This document shows, in pieces, positions 8,810 through 19,060 of a stretch of 42,262 nt of DNA. The notes below the pieces were generated by a model. That model had not been told where the DNA came from, did no database searches, and was given only the letters and a program-made list of their open reading frames with translations. The translations under genes and the position numbers were made by a program. Within the stretch, counting starts at the first letter, position 1; the number at the start of each line of letters is the position of its first letter. Source of the DNA: an uncultured Elusimicrobia bacterium. GTDB lineage: Bacteria; Elusimicrobiota; Elusimicrobia; UBA1565; UBA9628. The stretch covers positions 1 through 42,262 of the forward strand of contig CAIKVT010000010.1 of NCBI GenBank assembly GCA_903830945.1. Reading direction: 5' to 3'.

Positions 8810-10714
8810 CTAAAAGTACGAACCGAAGAAGATGCGCCGGCTTCGCGGGCGGGGGCAGGTGCGATCGTCAACGAGCCGCCCGGATTCGAGGGCCGAGAGC
8901 GGCATCCCAAAACGTTCGGTGAAGGTGCAGCGCAACACTCGGCCGGCTGTCCAGCGGGCTTCGATGAGTCCGTCGCCTCCCGTGTAGATCATTACATGCG
9001 TGACCTTACGGGAGTCGGCGGCGGCGCTCAGGAAGACGAGGTCGCCGGGCCGCAGACCCCGGCGGGTCACGGCCCGGCTTCGCAGACGCTGCTCGTGCGC
9101 GTTGTGAGGCAGGTCGAGCCCGCAGACCTGGTAGGCCAGGCTCGCGAGGCCTGAACAGTCGACTCCGATGGACGGATTCGCCTGCACGCCCGAGCGGCCG
9201 CCCCAATAGTAGCGGGTCCCTAGGAAGAGTTCCGCGGTCCGCAGGATCAGCGCGCGGCGCTGCTGGCCCGGCGGTGTCGGCACGGCGGTGAGGACGTCGG
9301 CCGCGGCATCGGCCGTGCTTCCGTCGAGCAGCCGGACCCGCGCCATGCCTCCGGTCTCGGAGATGCGCCGCAGCCGCGTGCCAACGGAGAGGGTGAGTCG
9401 TCCGCGTCCGGTCTGCAGGATGGCTTGACGCGTACGCACCACAGCGTCCGCCGCGACCGGCCAGGCGGCCGTCAGTTCCGCGGCTTTCATCCATCCCGTG
9501 CAGCCGCGCCAGCGGCCCTTGCGGCCGGGATGGGTCGGTTCGTCGGCCTGGACCTTGATCCAGGCGCCGTCCACTGCGAGCACGGTGATCCGTTCTCCAT
9601 AGATGAGTTGGGAATTGTGGTCCAGGGCCAGGAGCCCCCGACGGTGTCTTGGCTTTGGAGCGGCCCAAAGGTCCGCCGCCGGCACTCCCACCGTCAGGCG
9701 TCGGCCTCGCACCTGGGGACTGACCAGATAGCTGAGCCCCCGTTTGTTGATGCGCCAGGCTCGGTTGAACTCACGGCGGCCATAGACCCGGCTGGTGCGT
9801 CGGGCCGTGCGGCCGGCGGGGTCCATGACGATGACGTCCCCGTTCCGGGTGAATCCCGTCACGACCATGAGGTGCCCTTTGGTCTCGGAGATGGGGGCCC
9901 CCGGCAATTCTCCGGGCCCGAAAGTCAGGCTTACCACGACCGGTCGTCCGGAAGCGACTTCCGCAGCCAGGTCGTCGAGGCCGTCTAGCCGTGCCACCAG
10001 GCCATCCAGGCCTAAAGCGCCGGCTGCGGCCATGTTAAAGGTCCAGTTGCCGAAGTCGCCGGTCGTCCGGTCACGCACCCGTTCGGCCATGTCCATCGTT
10101 TTTCGGTCCACTCCCCAGTATTCCAGGACCGCGGACAAGGATGTCGGGCTGCAGATGTCATGCCGGTAGGCCTCGGGCGCGATCGCCTGAGAACGGCCCC
10201 TGACCTTGAGCCGGCGGACCCAGGGCCCAGGGCGGAAGGGCGGCGGCTCGGCCGGGGCTTCGGGAGCCGAGACCGTCAGCGCGGCTTGGCGCAGGACTAC
10301 CGGCCGCCCCGGGGCGTTGAGCCGCAGCCGGTAGCGCAGGGCCGAGGCCGGGGACTTGAGCTTGAGGGTGTCTGACGCCACCGAGGCGTGCGTGTCTTCC
10401 TGAGGACCGGGAGAGCGTAATTCCAGCCTATGGTCGGGCTGGCCCATCGCTGTGCCCAGAGAGTACCAGTCGGACCAGGATTGGCCCCAGCGCACCTGGA
10501 CCTCCAGTTCGAGGCAGGACCCCGGGGGCAGGTCTGCATTCCAGGACCCGACCACGTCATCGAATGGCGCGGGGGCGTCCAGGATGGGTGAGTTGATGAC
10601 GGCGCTGTGGCGCCGGGTGCGGAATACGCCTTTGTCGAATGGCAGGCGCTCGCAGCCCGCACCGGAATAGGCGATCGCGTCACCCGGCGTGCGCAGGACC
10701 CAGGTCTGGTTCAT
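8810..10714 (-). CDS. C39-like peptidase fused to an NlpC/P60 cell-wall peptidase
   Basis: Three regions are visible in 634 residues. The N-terminal 150 or so form a predicted beta-sandwich of the kind found before C39-like peptidases (FDDVVGSWNAD, WYSLGTAMG). Residues about 180-310 are a papain-fold C39-like domain with Cys188 (HDICSPTSLS), a histidine in KGHLMVVTGF and an aspartate in VIVMDPAG. SH3-like stretches follow (about 335-485). The C-terminal NlpC/P60 domain has Cys520 (VDCSGLASL) and His573 (VTHVMIYTG), the usual catalytic pair for cutting peptidoglycan stem peptides. No signal peptide is visible at the ATG used and an in-frame stop lies just upstream, so export is unexplained. 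It leads the operon with the amidase. Confidence 0.88.
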   Translation of the reverse strand: MNQTWVLRTPGDAIAYSGAGCERLPFDKGVFRTRRHSAVINSPILDAPAPFDDVVGSWNADLPPGSCLELEVQVRWGQSWSDWYSLGTAMGQPDHRLELRSPGPQEDTHASVASDTLKLKSPASALRYRLRLNAPGRPVVLRQAALTVSAPEAPAEPPPFRPGPWVRRLKVRGRSQAIAPEAYRHDICSPTSLSAVLEYWGVDRKTMDMAERVRDRTTGDFGNWTFNMAAAGALGLDGLVARLDGLDDLAAEVASGRPVVVSLTFGPGELPGAPISETKGHLMVVTGFTRNGDVIVMDPAGRTARRTSRVYGRREFNRAWRINKRGLSYLVSPQVRGRRLTVGVPAADLWAAPKPRHRRGLLALDHNSQLIYGERITVLAVDGAWIKVQADEPTHPGRKGRWRGCTGWMKAAELTAAWPVAADAVVRTRQAILQTGRGRLTLSVGTRLRRISETGGMARVRLLDGSTADAAADVLTAVPTPPGQQRRALILRTAELFLGTRYYWGGRSGVQANPSIGVDCSGLASLAYQVCGLDLPHNAHEQRLRSRAVTRRGLRPGDLVFLSAAADSRKVTHVMIYTGGDGLIEARWTAGRVLRCTFTERFGMPLSALESGRLVDDRTCPRPRSRRIFFGSYF

Positions 10715-10760
10715 TAGCGTTCAGGAGCTTGGCGAGGAGAATCGAGCGGTCAAAGCGTAA

Positions 10761-11075
10761 TTACCGGACCAGCTTGTGGCCGGGTTTATGCGGCGGATCA
10801 TCGGCCGGCCTGGGAGTGAGCGGCGGATTCTTCTTGAACTGCGGGGCTAGCTCGGCGTTGGTCTTTGCCCAGCCCGGGTCGGCTTCCACGGTGCTCACGA
10901 TGGCGCAGACGGGACATTCCGGGACGCAGACGTCGCAGTCGATGCAGGCTTCCGGGTCTATGACCATGAACGGCTCGCCACGCCAAGTCCCGGGGTGGAT
11001 GGCATCGACTGGGCAGACTCCGGCGCAGCGGGCGTAGGTCTCCCCCAGGCATATCCCCGTTATGACGTGCGCCAT
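10761..11075 (-). CDS. Ferredoxin, predicted [3Fe-4S][4Fe-4S] type
   Basis: The 104-residue protein has two ferredoxin cluster motifs at its N-terminus. The first is C9-x7-C17-x3-C21-P, lacking the second cysteine of a normal C-x2-C-x2-C-x3-C motif (E12 is there instead). The second is complete: C44, C47, C50, C54. This is the arrangement of seven-iron ferredoxins such as Azotobacter FdI, where C9, C17 and C54 would bind a [3Fe-4S] cluster and C21, C44, C47 and C50 a [4Fe-4S] cluster. A Pro/Lys-rich tail follows. ATG 11075 is preferred over TTG 11090 because the predicted transcript start lies only a few bases before the TTG. The C39-NlpC/P60 gene follows after 46 bases. Confidence 0.9.
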   Translation of the reverse strand: MAHVITGICLGETYARCAGVCPVDAIHPGTWRGEPFMVIDPEACIDCDVCVPECPVCAIVSTVEADPGWAKTNAELAPQFKKNPPLTPRPADDPPHKPGHKLVR

Positions 11076-11101
11076 ATTTCTTTGAGCCAAGCGACCTCTA
11101 G

Positions 11102-11130
11102 AGATTACTTCTTTGCCGGGTTCGCGTCAA
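11102..11130 (-). promoter_or_regulatory. Promoter of the ferredoxin gene
   Basis: On the minus strand TTGACG (11125-11130) is followed after 17 bases by TAATCT (11102-11107). Transcription would begin near 11095, leaving a leader of about 20 bases before ATG 11075. Confidence 0.55.
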
Positions 11131-11186
11131 CGGCCAGACGTAGCTGACCAGTTCGATAAAAAATCAATAAAAATAGGGGAAACCTC

Positions 11187-11215
11187 TTGACATTCTGGTT
11201 CTAGGGCCCTAAACT
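11187..11215 (+). promoter_or_regulatory. Promoter of the small lipoprotein gene, overlapped by a palindrome
   Basis: TTGACA (11187-11192), a 17-base spacer and TAAACT (11210-11215) make a strong sigma-70-type promoter about 30 bases before ATG 11245. The perfect palindrome TAGGGCCCTA (11202-11211) covers the end of the spacer and the first bases of the -10 box, where a bound repressor would block polymerase. The operator role is inference. Confidence 0.7.
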
Positions 11216-11244
11216 ACTTCTATGAACGTGCTTGGGGGACTCAT

Positions 11245-11448
11245 ATGAAAAGAGTGATCGCTGCGGCGTTCTTCGTCATGTTGATGGGGGCGATAAGCTG
11301 TTCCAGCGACCCGTGCTCGCAGAGCGGCGGTTGCGGAAGCTCCAGCTCGAGCAGTTCCAACTGTAATTCCACATCGAACGCGCTTAACTGTTCATCGGGT
11401 TACCATCAGGTGGGTACCGGCACCAGCGCGTCTTGCGTCAAGAACTAG
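11245..11448 (+). CDS. Small Ser/Cys-rich lipoprotein
   Basis: This 67-residue protein has a basic start, a hydrophobic stretch and a lipobox-like MGAISC, so Cys19 should be the lipidated residue after signal peptidase II cleavage. The mature part is very short and rich in serine (a run of seven), glycine, asparagine and cysteine (five more Cys, enough for two disulphides). GGGGGA before the ATG is a fair ribosome-binding site, and a strong promoter stands upstream. I do not recognise a family. It has the look of a small envelope or stress-type lipoprotein, but function is unknown. Confidence 0.72.
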   Translation: MKRVIAAAFFVMLMGAISCSSDPCSQSGGCGSSSSSSSNCNSTSNALNCSSGYHQVGTGTSASCVKN

Positions 11449-11507
11449 TCGCCGTTCGCCGGCGAGCTTAGAGAATTTGGACCGTCGTGCCCGTCTAGAG
11501 GGCGGGC
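11449..11507 (+). terminator. Two short hairpins between convergent genes (possible terminators)
   Basis: TCGCCG (11449-11454) pairs with CGGCGA (11460-11465) directly after the lipoprotein stop codon. GCCCGTC (11489-11495) pairs, with one G-U, with GGCGGGC (11501-11507). Neither is followed by a T run, so factor-independent termination is uncertain. Confidence 0.3.
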
Positions 11508-11517
11508 GTGTCCCGGC

Positions 11518-12318
11518 TTAGGGTCTTTTCCTGACGTTCGGGTCCGGCATCGCGCCTTGAAGGCTTGGGTTGCCCTGTAGTATCTGCCCTATGACCTGGT
11601 TCTGGTCGACCTTGCCACCGCTCAAGATGCCGGCAGTCAGGGCCGGCGGCAGGCCTAAGGCGGCTGCCACATTGGAGACCACGGTTTTGATGGAGTTGTC
11701 CTCCTTGAGGAGGTTCATAGCGGAAGAGGTCACTTCGCCAGGCGCCTTCGCGATGCCTTCCTTGACAAAGGACTGCACGGCCGGGTCGGGGGTGTACTTG
11801 ACCATCATTTTCGCGAAGTTCTTGGAGCGGGCTGTCCCGTGCAAGAATGTGATCGGATCATGGTCTCTCATGTAGTCGTCGTTGAGCTTTTTTAAGTCCG
11901 GATAGCTCATCCAGTCTTGGCCGAGTTTGGCGATGCTTCGGTAACGCTTGGTGTAGGCTTGGGCCAGGGCCTGGACCTTGCCTTCAGCCTTGCGGCATGC
12001 CTCGGCGAAGCTGTCCGTGGCTTTCTGGGCGAAGGGCTTGGCCGTGCCCCCGCCCTCCTCGAAGCGCATCTGGGCCAGGTCCTCGGCCTGGAACATGGTC
12101 CGGTTAATCTGCGCAGCGCTTCCGGGCGGTATCTGGGCGGTGCTTTGCACCGGGCGGCTTTCCTGTGTCTTGGTGATGTCGAAACCCGCGGTGTCCGCCG
12201 GGAGCTTCTCCTTCTGCGACAACTGATAGATGATCACACCAACGGCTGATCCGGCGACAGCCAGCAATGCCATGAGGGCTAGGACCTTGCTGCTGCGGCG
12301 TGGAGCTTTATCATCCAT
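11518..12318 (-). CDS. Membrane-anchored protein of unknown function, paralog A
   Basis: The 266-residue protein has a short basic cytoplasmic start (MDDKAPRRSSK), one hydrophobic helix (about residues 12-31) and a long polar extracytoplasmic part, so it should be anchored by an uncleaved N-terminal helix. I do not recognise a family. The C-terminal part has a repeated-looking GLPPALTAGILSGGKVDQNQ and a QGNPSLQG end. Two cysteines would be outside or absent from conserved positions. It is clearly homologous along its whole length to the next gene upstream (12419-13240). There is no Shine-Dalgarno before ATG 12316-12318, and a predicted promoter ends 6 bases before it, suggesting a leaderless message. 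Confidence 0.78.
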   Translation of the reverse strand: MDDKAPRRSSKVLALMALLAVAGSAVGVIIYQLSQKEKLPADTAGFDITKTQESRPVQSTAQIPPGSAAQINRTMFQAEDLAQMRFEEGGGTAKPFAQKATDSFAEACRKAEGKVQALAQAYTKRYRSIAKLGQDWMSYPDLKKLNDDYMRDHDPITFLHGTARSKNFAKMMVKYTPDPAVQSFVKEGIAKAPGEVTSSAMNLLKEDNSIKTVVSNVAAALGLPPALTAGILSGGKVDQNQVIGQILQGNPSLQGAMPDPNVRKRP

Positions 12319-12324
12319 GCTGTG

Positions 12325-12353
12325 ATTATTGCAGGTGGCTTGACGATAGTCAA
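12325..12353 (-). promoter_or_regulatory. Promoter of paralog A (predicted leaderless transcript)
   Basis: On the minus strand TTGACT (12348-12353), a 17-base spacer and AATAAT (12325-12330) are followed by six bases and the ATG. The transcript would start at or next to the start codon. The same arrangement precedes paralog B. Confidence 0.7.
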
Positions 12354-12418
12354 GGGGATGGATGGCCGCAGTTGATCGCGGCGTCGTGGGGATCATCGTC
12401 GCCGGAGGGATCTGTGTC

Positions 12419-13240
12419 TCAGCGGTGGTCGTCGGGGGAAGCGCCCTGCGGCGGCATCGCCTTTTGCATGTTCGGGTCCTGTATCGCGCCCTGAAGGCCC
12501 GGGTTGCCCTGCAGGATCTGTCCCATGACCTGGTTCTGGTCGACCTTGCCACCGTTCAAGATGCCGCTGGTAAGGGCCGGCGGCAGGCCCAGTGCGCCTG
12601 CTACATTGGCGATCACGGTCTTGATGGAGTTGTCCTCCGTGAGCAGGCTCATGGCGGAGGAGGTCATTCCGCCAAGCATCGGCGCGATTCCTTCCTTGAT
12701 AAAGGACTGCACGGCTGGGTCACCGGCGTACTTCACCAGCAGCTTCGCGAAGTTCTTGGAGCGGGCAACCCCATGCACAAATGCGATCGGATCGTTGTTT
12801 TTATTGTAGTCATCGTGGAGCTTCTGGAGATCCGGATAGCTCATCCACTCTGTGCCGAGGCGGTCGATGCTCGGATAACGCTTGGCATAGGCCTCGGCCA
12901 GGGCCTCTCCCTTGCGGCAGGGCTCGATGAAGTTGTCCGCGGCTTTCTGGGCTACGGGCTTGGTTTTAGCCCCGCCTTCTCCGAAGCGCATCTTCCCCAG
13001 GTCTTCGGCCTGGAACATGGTCCGGTCGGTCTGCGCCGCGCTTCCTGGCAGCGTCTGGGCGGTGCTCTGCACGGGGCGGCTTTCCTGTGTCTTGGAGATG
13101 TCGAAGCCGGTGATGTCCGCCGTGGGCTTCTCCTTCTGCGACAACTGGTAGATCACCACACCCATGGCTGATCCGGCGACGGCCAGCACAGCCATGAGGG
13201 CTGCGCCTTTGCTGCTGCGGCGAGGAGCCTGTTCATCCAT
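12419..13240 (-). CDS. Membrane-anchored protein of unknown function, paralog B
   Basis: The 273-residue protein is a tandem paralog of 11518-12318. The two share the start (MD-x2-APRRSSK), the single membrane helix, FDI-x-KTQESRPVQSTAQ, TMFQAEDL, WMSYPDL, ARSKNFAK, DPAVQSF-x-KEGIA, TSSAM-x-LL-x-EDNSIKTV, and GKVDQNQV-x-GQILQGNP. Paralog B ends with a few extra residues (KAMPPQGASPDDHR). Neither protein has an obvious catalytic motif. The absence of a Shine-Dalgarno and the promoter six bases before ATG 13238-13240 again suggest a leaderless message. It is divergent from gcvT with a 77-base gap. Confidence 0.78.
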   Translation of the reverse strand: MDEQAPRRSSKGAALMAVLAVAGSAMGVVIYQLSQKEKPTADITGFDISKTQESRPVQSTAQTLPGSAAQTDRTMFQAEDLGKMRFGEGGAKTKPVAQKAADNFIEPCRKGEALAEAYAKRYPSIDRLGTEWMSYPDLQKLHDDYNKNNDPIAFVHGVARSKNFAKLLVKYAGDPAVQSFIKEGIAPMLGGMTSSAMSLLTEDNSIKTVIANVAGALGLPPALTSGILNGGKVDQNQVMGQILQGNPGLQGAIQDPNMQKAMPPQGASPDDHR

Positions 13241-13246
13241 ACCGTG

Positions 13247-13275
13247 ATTATTGCAGGTGGTTCGAAGATAGTCAA
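13247..13275 (-). promoter_or_regulatory. Promoter of paralog B (predicted leaderless transcript)
   Basis: On the minus strand TTGACT (13270-13275), 17 bases, AATAAT (13247-13252), six bases, then ATG. It matches the paralog A promoter in both hexamers and in most spacer positions, so the duplication included the promoter. Confidence 0.7.
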
Positions 13276-13302
13276 GGGATGTGGTAAGGGTTCCAGGCAA
13301 TT

Positions 13303-13311
13303 TGCTATTTT
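13303..13311 (+). promoter_or_regulatory. Candidate extended -10 promoter of the gcv operon
   Basis: TGC-TATTTT (13303-13311) resembles an extended -10 element, and exactly six bases separate it from gcvT ATG 13318, the same spacing as at the two paralog genes on the other strand. No clear -35 box or Shine-Dalgarno is seen, so a leaderless start is possible but tentative. Confidence 0.4.
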
Positions 13312-13317
13312 GAGCTT

Positions 13318-14442
13318 ATGAGCTCAGCGATGACCCCGCGCAGGACCCCTCTTTATGAGATCCATAAGAAATACGGCGGCCGCATCGTCGATTTTCATGG
13401 ATGGGAACTCCCCGTCCAATATGAAGGCATATTAAAGGAACATCAGACCGTCCGCGGCGCCGTCGGCCTCTTCGACGTCTCCCACATGGGGCAGATCTGG
13501 GTGCGCGGACCCCAGACCCTCGAATTCCTTCAGAAGACCAACACCAACGACATCTCCCGCGTCGGGCCCGGCCAGGCTATCTACTCCCACCTGCCCAACG
13601 AGAACGGCGGGATCGTCGATGACCTCATTATCTCCTGCTTCGCCAAGGACAAGTACTTCCTTGTGGTCAACGCCGCCACATTGGAGAACGACTTCGCCTG
13701 GCTCGTAGGTCAAGCCAAAGGCTTCCAGGTCCAGCTCGCCAATGTCAGCGACGATTACGGCATGATCGCGGTCCAAGGGCCTAAGGCCCTGGAGCTGGTC
13801 GCCAAGGAGTGGCCGGCGGTGGCGGCGCTGCCCGGCCGGTTCACGGCGTTATCGATCGACGTCCTCGGCGAGCCCGGCATCGTCACCCGCACCGGCTACA
13901 CCGGCGAGGAAGGCTGCGAGTTCATCGTCCCGGCGGCCATCACGGCCCAGCTCTGGGAGCGCCTCATGAGCCTCGGCGCTCCGTTGGGCGTCAAGCCCTG
14001 CGGACTCGGCTGTCGCGATACCCTGCGCCTGGAAGCCGGCTACCTACTCTACGGCTCGGACGTGGACATGGAGCACTCCAGCTATGAGGCGAGCTATGGC
14101 TGGGTCGTCAAGCTCGACAAGGGGGATTTCATCGGCAAGCGGCACTTCGCCAAGCAGAAGGCCGAAGGCGTCAAGCGCAAGCTCTTCGGCATCAAGCTCT
14201 TGGAGCGCGGCGTGCCCCGGCCCGGCAGCACCGTCATCGTAGACGGCAAGCACGCCGGCACTTTCTCCAGCGCCACTTTCTCTCCTACCCTGGGCGTCGG
14301 GATCGGGATGGGCTATCTGGACCGGCCGGACCTCAAGCCCGGGGCCAGGGCCGCAGTCGAGATCCACGGCCGCCAAGTCCCCGCCGAGGTCGTGCGCATG
14401 CCGTTCTATGTCTCCAAGGAGCTCAAAAATGCCAAAGCCTGA
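13318..14442 (+). CDS. gcvT: Glycine cleavage system T protein (aminomethyltransferase)
   Basis: The 374-residue protein is full length for GcvT, which moves the aminomethyl carbon from lipoyl-GcvH to tetrahydrofolate and releases ammonia. Recognisable parts are [26 protein letters not shown] cut short here as the N-terminal folate-domain start, [11 protein letters not shown], the tetrahydrofolate-site [30 protein letters not shown], and a C-terminal barrel ending in [13 protein letters not shown]. It is first in the gcvT-gcvH-gcvP-lplA run. Its end overlaps the gcvH start by 14 bases. ATG 13318 is used; ATG 13330 is also possible. Confidence 0.96.
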   Translation: MSSAMTPRRTPLYEIHKKYGGRIVDFHGWELPVQYEGILKEHQTVRGAVGLFDVSHMGQIWVRGPQTLEFLQKTNTNDISRVGPGQAIYSHLPNENGGIVDDLIISCFAKDKYFLVVNAATLENDFAWLVGQAKGFQVQLANVSDDYGMIAVQGPKALELVAKEWPAVAALPGRFTALSIDVLGEPGIVTRTGYTGEEGCEFIVPAAITAQLWERLMSLGAPLGVKPCGLGCRDTLRLEAGYLLYGSDVDMEHSSYEASYGWVVKLDKGDFIGKRHFAKQKAEGVKRKLFGIKLLERGVPRPGSTVIVDGKHAGTFSSATFSPTLGVGIGMGYLDRPDLKPGARAAVEIHGRQVPAEVVRMPFYVSKELKNAKA

Positions 14443-14816
14443 GAACTGCCGCTTCACCAAAACGCACGAGTGGGCCTGCCTTGAAGGCGGGGTCGCGACC
14501 GTGGGCGTCACCGACCACGCCCAGCATGAGATCACGGACATCGTGTTCGTCGAGCCGCCCAAGCCCGGTCGCCAGCTCAAGGCCGCAGAGGCCTGCTGCG
14601 TCGTCGAATCTGTCAAGGCCGCCTTCGACATTTACTCACCTATCGCCGGCGAGGTCGTCGCTGCCAATGATGCCGTCACCAAGGATCCCGCCGTGGTCAA
14701 CCGCTCCCCGCAGGAAGAGGGCTGGCTCTTTAAGCTCAAGCCCGCCAACCCCGGCGAGGTCAACAAGCTCATGGATTGGAAGTCTTATCAGGAGTTCCTC
14801 AAGACGGCCGAAGCCC

Positions 14817-14830
<14 letters not shown>
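14429..14830 (+). CDS. gcvH: Glycine cleavage system H protein (lipoyl carrier)
   Basis: The 133-residue protein is a normal-sized GcvH. It begins with the family pattern [13 protein letters not shown], then [16 protein letters not shown], and carries the lipoylation site in [14 protein letters not shown] with the modified lysine at K63. The lipoyl arm shuttles the aminomethyl group between GcvP and GcvT. AAGGAG lies 8 bases before ATG 14429, inside the end of gcvT. It overlaps gcvP by 14 bases at its 3' end, so the three genes are tightly coupled. Confidence 0.96.
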
Positions 14831-17662
<2,832 letters not shown>

Positions 17663-17687
<25 letters not shown>

Positions 17688-18355
17688 AGCCGGTTCTCGA
17701 CGCCCCTCATCAGATGGCTCTTGATGAGGCGGTGCTGGTCTGCGCCCCGCCGGAGCGCTTCGTGCTGCGCTTCTTCCGCTGGGTTGGGCCGGCCCTGACC
17801 TTCGGCTACAGCCAGCCCTACGCGCTCGCTGAGGCTGCGGCACGGAGTCGCAGCATTCCGACCGGGCAGGTGGTCCGTCGGGCTACAGGCGGTGGAATCG
17901 TTTTTCATGACGGAGATCTGACTTTTTCTTTGGTTTTTCCCTGGCCGCGGCTGAGCCCGCCGGCCGAGATCTACGAGAAGGTCCACCGCGGGGCCCTGTC
18001 CGGTCTTCTGGATTCGGGCATGGAAGCGTCACTCTGGGCGTCTCCGGCGGGCGCGGCACGGCTCAGGCGCGCTCAGTGCTTCTTGGGGCCCGAGCCCAGC
18101 GATTTGGTGGACGGCTGCGGCCGTAAGCTCTTGGGCGGGGCTCTGCGCCGGCGCCTGAGCCGCGGTCTTTATCAGGGTTCCTTGCGTTTATCGGGGCTGG
18201 ATGAGCGCAGGACTGCTTTCGAGGCGGCTTTGGCCGCGGGCCTGGCCCGCGAGTGGGGGCGTCTGCTTTCCTGCGAGCTGGAGCCGGCTTGGATCGCGGC
18301 GGCAGAGGACTTGGCCGGGAAATATGCATCCGAGGATTGGAACAGGAGGAGATGA
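17663..18355 (+). CDS. Lipoate-protein ligase family protein (LplA/LipM-like)
   Basis: The 230-residue protein has the biotin/lipoate ligase fold signatures: MALDEAV near the start, a TFGYSQ strand, [20 protein letters not shown] that binds the lipoyl-AMP, and GRKLLGG with Lys155 at the position of the catalytic lysine. It probably attaches lipoate or octanoate to GcvH, which is encoded two genes upstream. TTG 17663 is used because the family needs the residues before MALDEA; the only in-frame ATG (17714) would cut into the domain. The start lies inside the end of gcvP. Whether it uses free lipoate (LplA) or transfers octanoate (LipM) cannot be told. Confidence 0.85.
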
Positions 18356-18356
18356 C

Positions 18357-18587
18357 ATGAAAGCATTCGTTCTATGTAAGTTGGCGCCGGGCAAGGAGCA
18401 GAGGGCCATCCAGAGCATCCGGGCCGTGCCCGGGGTGACAGACGTGTATATGGTTTTCGGAGGCTGGGATGCCATCCTGTCCGCGGACGCGGACACCATG
18501 GACAAGCTCTGCGGCCTGGTGGTGAGCAAGGTGCGGGGCGTCGACGGCGTCGACGCGACCGAGACTCTGGTCACGACGAATCTTTAG
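18357..18587 (+). CDS. Stand-alone Lrp/AsnC ligand-binding (RAM) domain protein
   Basis: This 76-residue protein consists only of the alpha-beta ligand-binding domain found at the C-terminus of Lrp/AsnC regulators: a KAFVLCKLAPGKE strand, the IRAVPGVTDVYMVFGGWDAI beta-turn and a final VDGVDATETLVTT strand. The helix-turn-helix DNA-binding domain is absent. Such proteins form ring-shaped oligomers that bind amino acids. Position directly after the glycine-cleavage and lipoate-ligase genes suggests an amino-acid-sensing or metabolic modulator role; that is inference. AGGAGG lies 5 bases before ATG 18357. Confidence 0.88.
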   Translation: MKAFVLCKLAPGKEQRAIQSIRAVPGVTDVYMVFGGWDAILSADADTMDKLCGLVVSKVRGVDGVDATETLVTTNL

Positions 18588-18601
18588 TTTGGTTCCTCGT
18601 T

Positions 18602-19060
18602 GTGGCTGATCTTCGACGGACGTTAATGACCGTTTTGGCTGGCATCCTGGCCGCCTACGGTATGGTCTACGCGGACGTCTGGTTGCGTGCCAGGTCCGCC
18701 TATCAGGAAGGGGAGAAGTATCTGGAGTGGGATCGTCGTCCAGAACTGAAGGCAGCGTACCTTGACCGGGTCTTGGTCGAGAAGCAAACGCGCCTCCAGG
18801 GTGATTGGGCGGCCCGCGGCATAACCGCTGTGGAACTCAAAGAGAGACTGGCCCTGGCGCGCTTCGAGCGCGACGAGGCCATAAAAGAGAGCTCGCTCAA
18901 GTACGCCTATGTCTGGTTTCAGACGGCCGTGGAGCTCTTCTCGCCGCCCGAGAGCCGCTGGGTGATCCGCTCCCGGCAGCGGATGGCGGCGGCCAAGGAG
19001 CTCTGGAAGAAAGAGCTCGATGCACAGAGGATCCCTCACCAGGATTATATGCTGGAGTGA
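18602..19060 (+). CDS. Small membrane-anchored protein of unknown function
   Basis: The 152-residue protein has one hydrophobic helix near the start (TVLAGILAAYGMVYADVWL), then a charged, mostly helical remainder rich in Glu, Arg and Lys (EGEKYLEWD, AVELKERLALARFERDEA, RQRMAAAKELWKKELD). It may be a helical or tetratricopeptide-like extracytoplasmic domain, but I recognise no family. GTG 18602 is used; ATG 18629 would also keep the helix. The last base triplet overlaps the GTG of the next gene by 4 bases, so the pair is translationally coupled and may form a complex with the HEFTH membrane protein. Confidence 0.65.
   Translation: MADLRRTLMTVLAGILAAYGMVYADVWLRARSAYQEGEKYLEWDRRPELKAAYLDRVLVEKQTRLQGDWAARGITAVELKERLALARFERDEAIKESSLKYAYVWFQTAVELFSPPESRWVIRSRQRMAAAKELWKKELDAQRIPHQDYMLE

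Noticed and set aside
18357-18587. Complete Lrp/AsnC transcription factor starting further upstream (18201)
   Set aside because: The upstream part of the frame overlaps the lipoate ligase, has no helix-turn-helix, and AGGAGG stands directly before ATG 18357.
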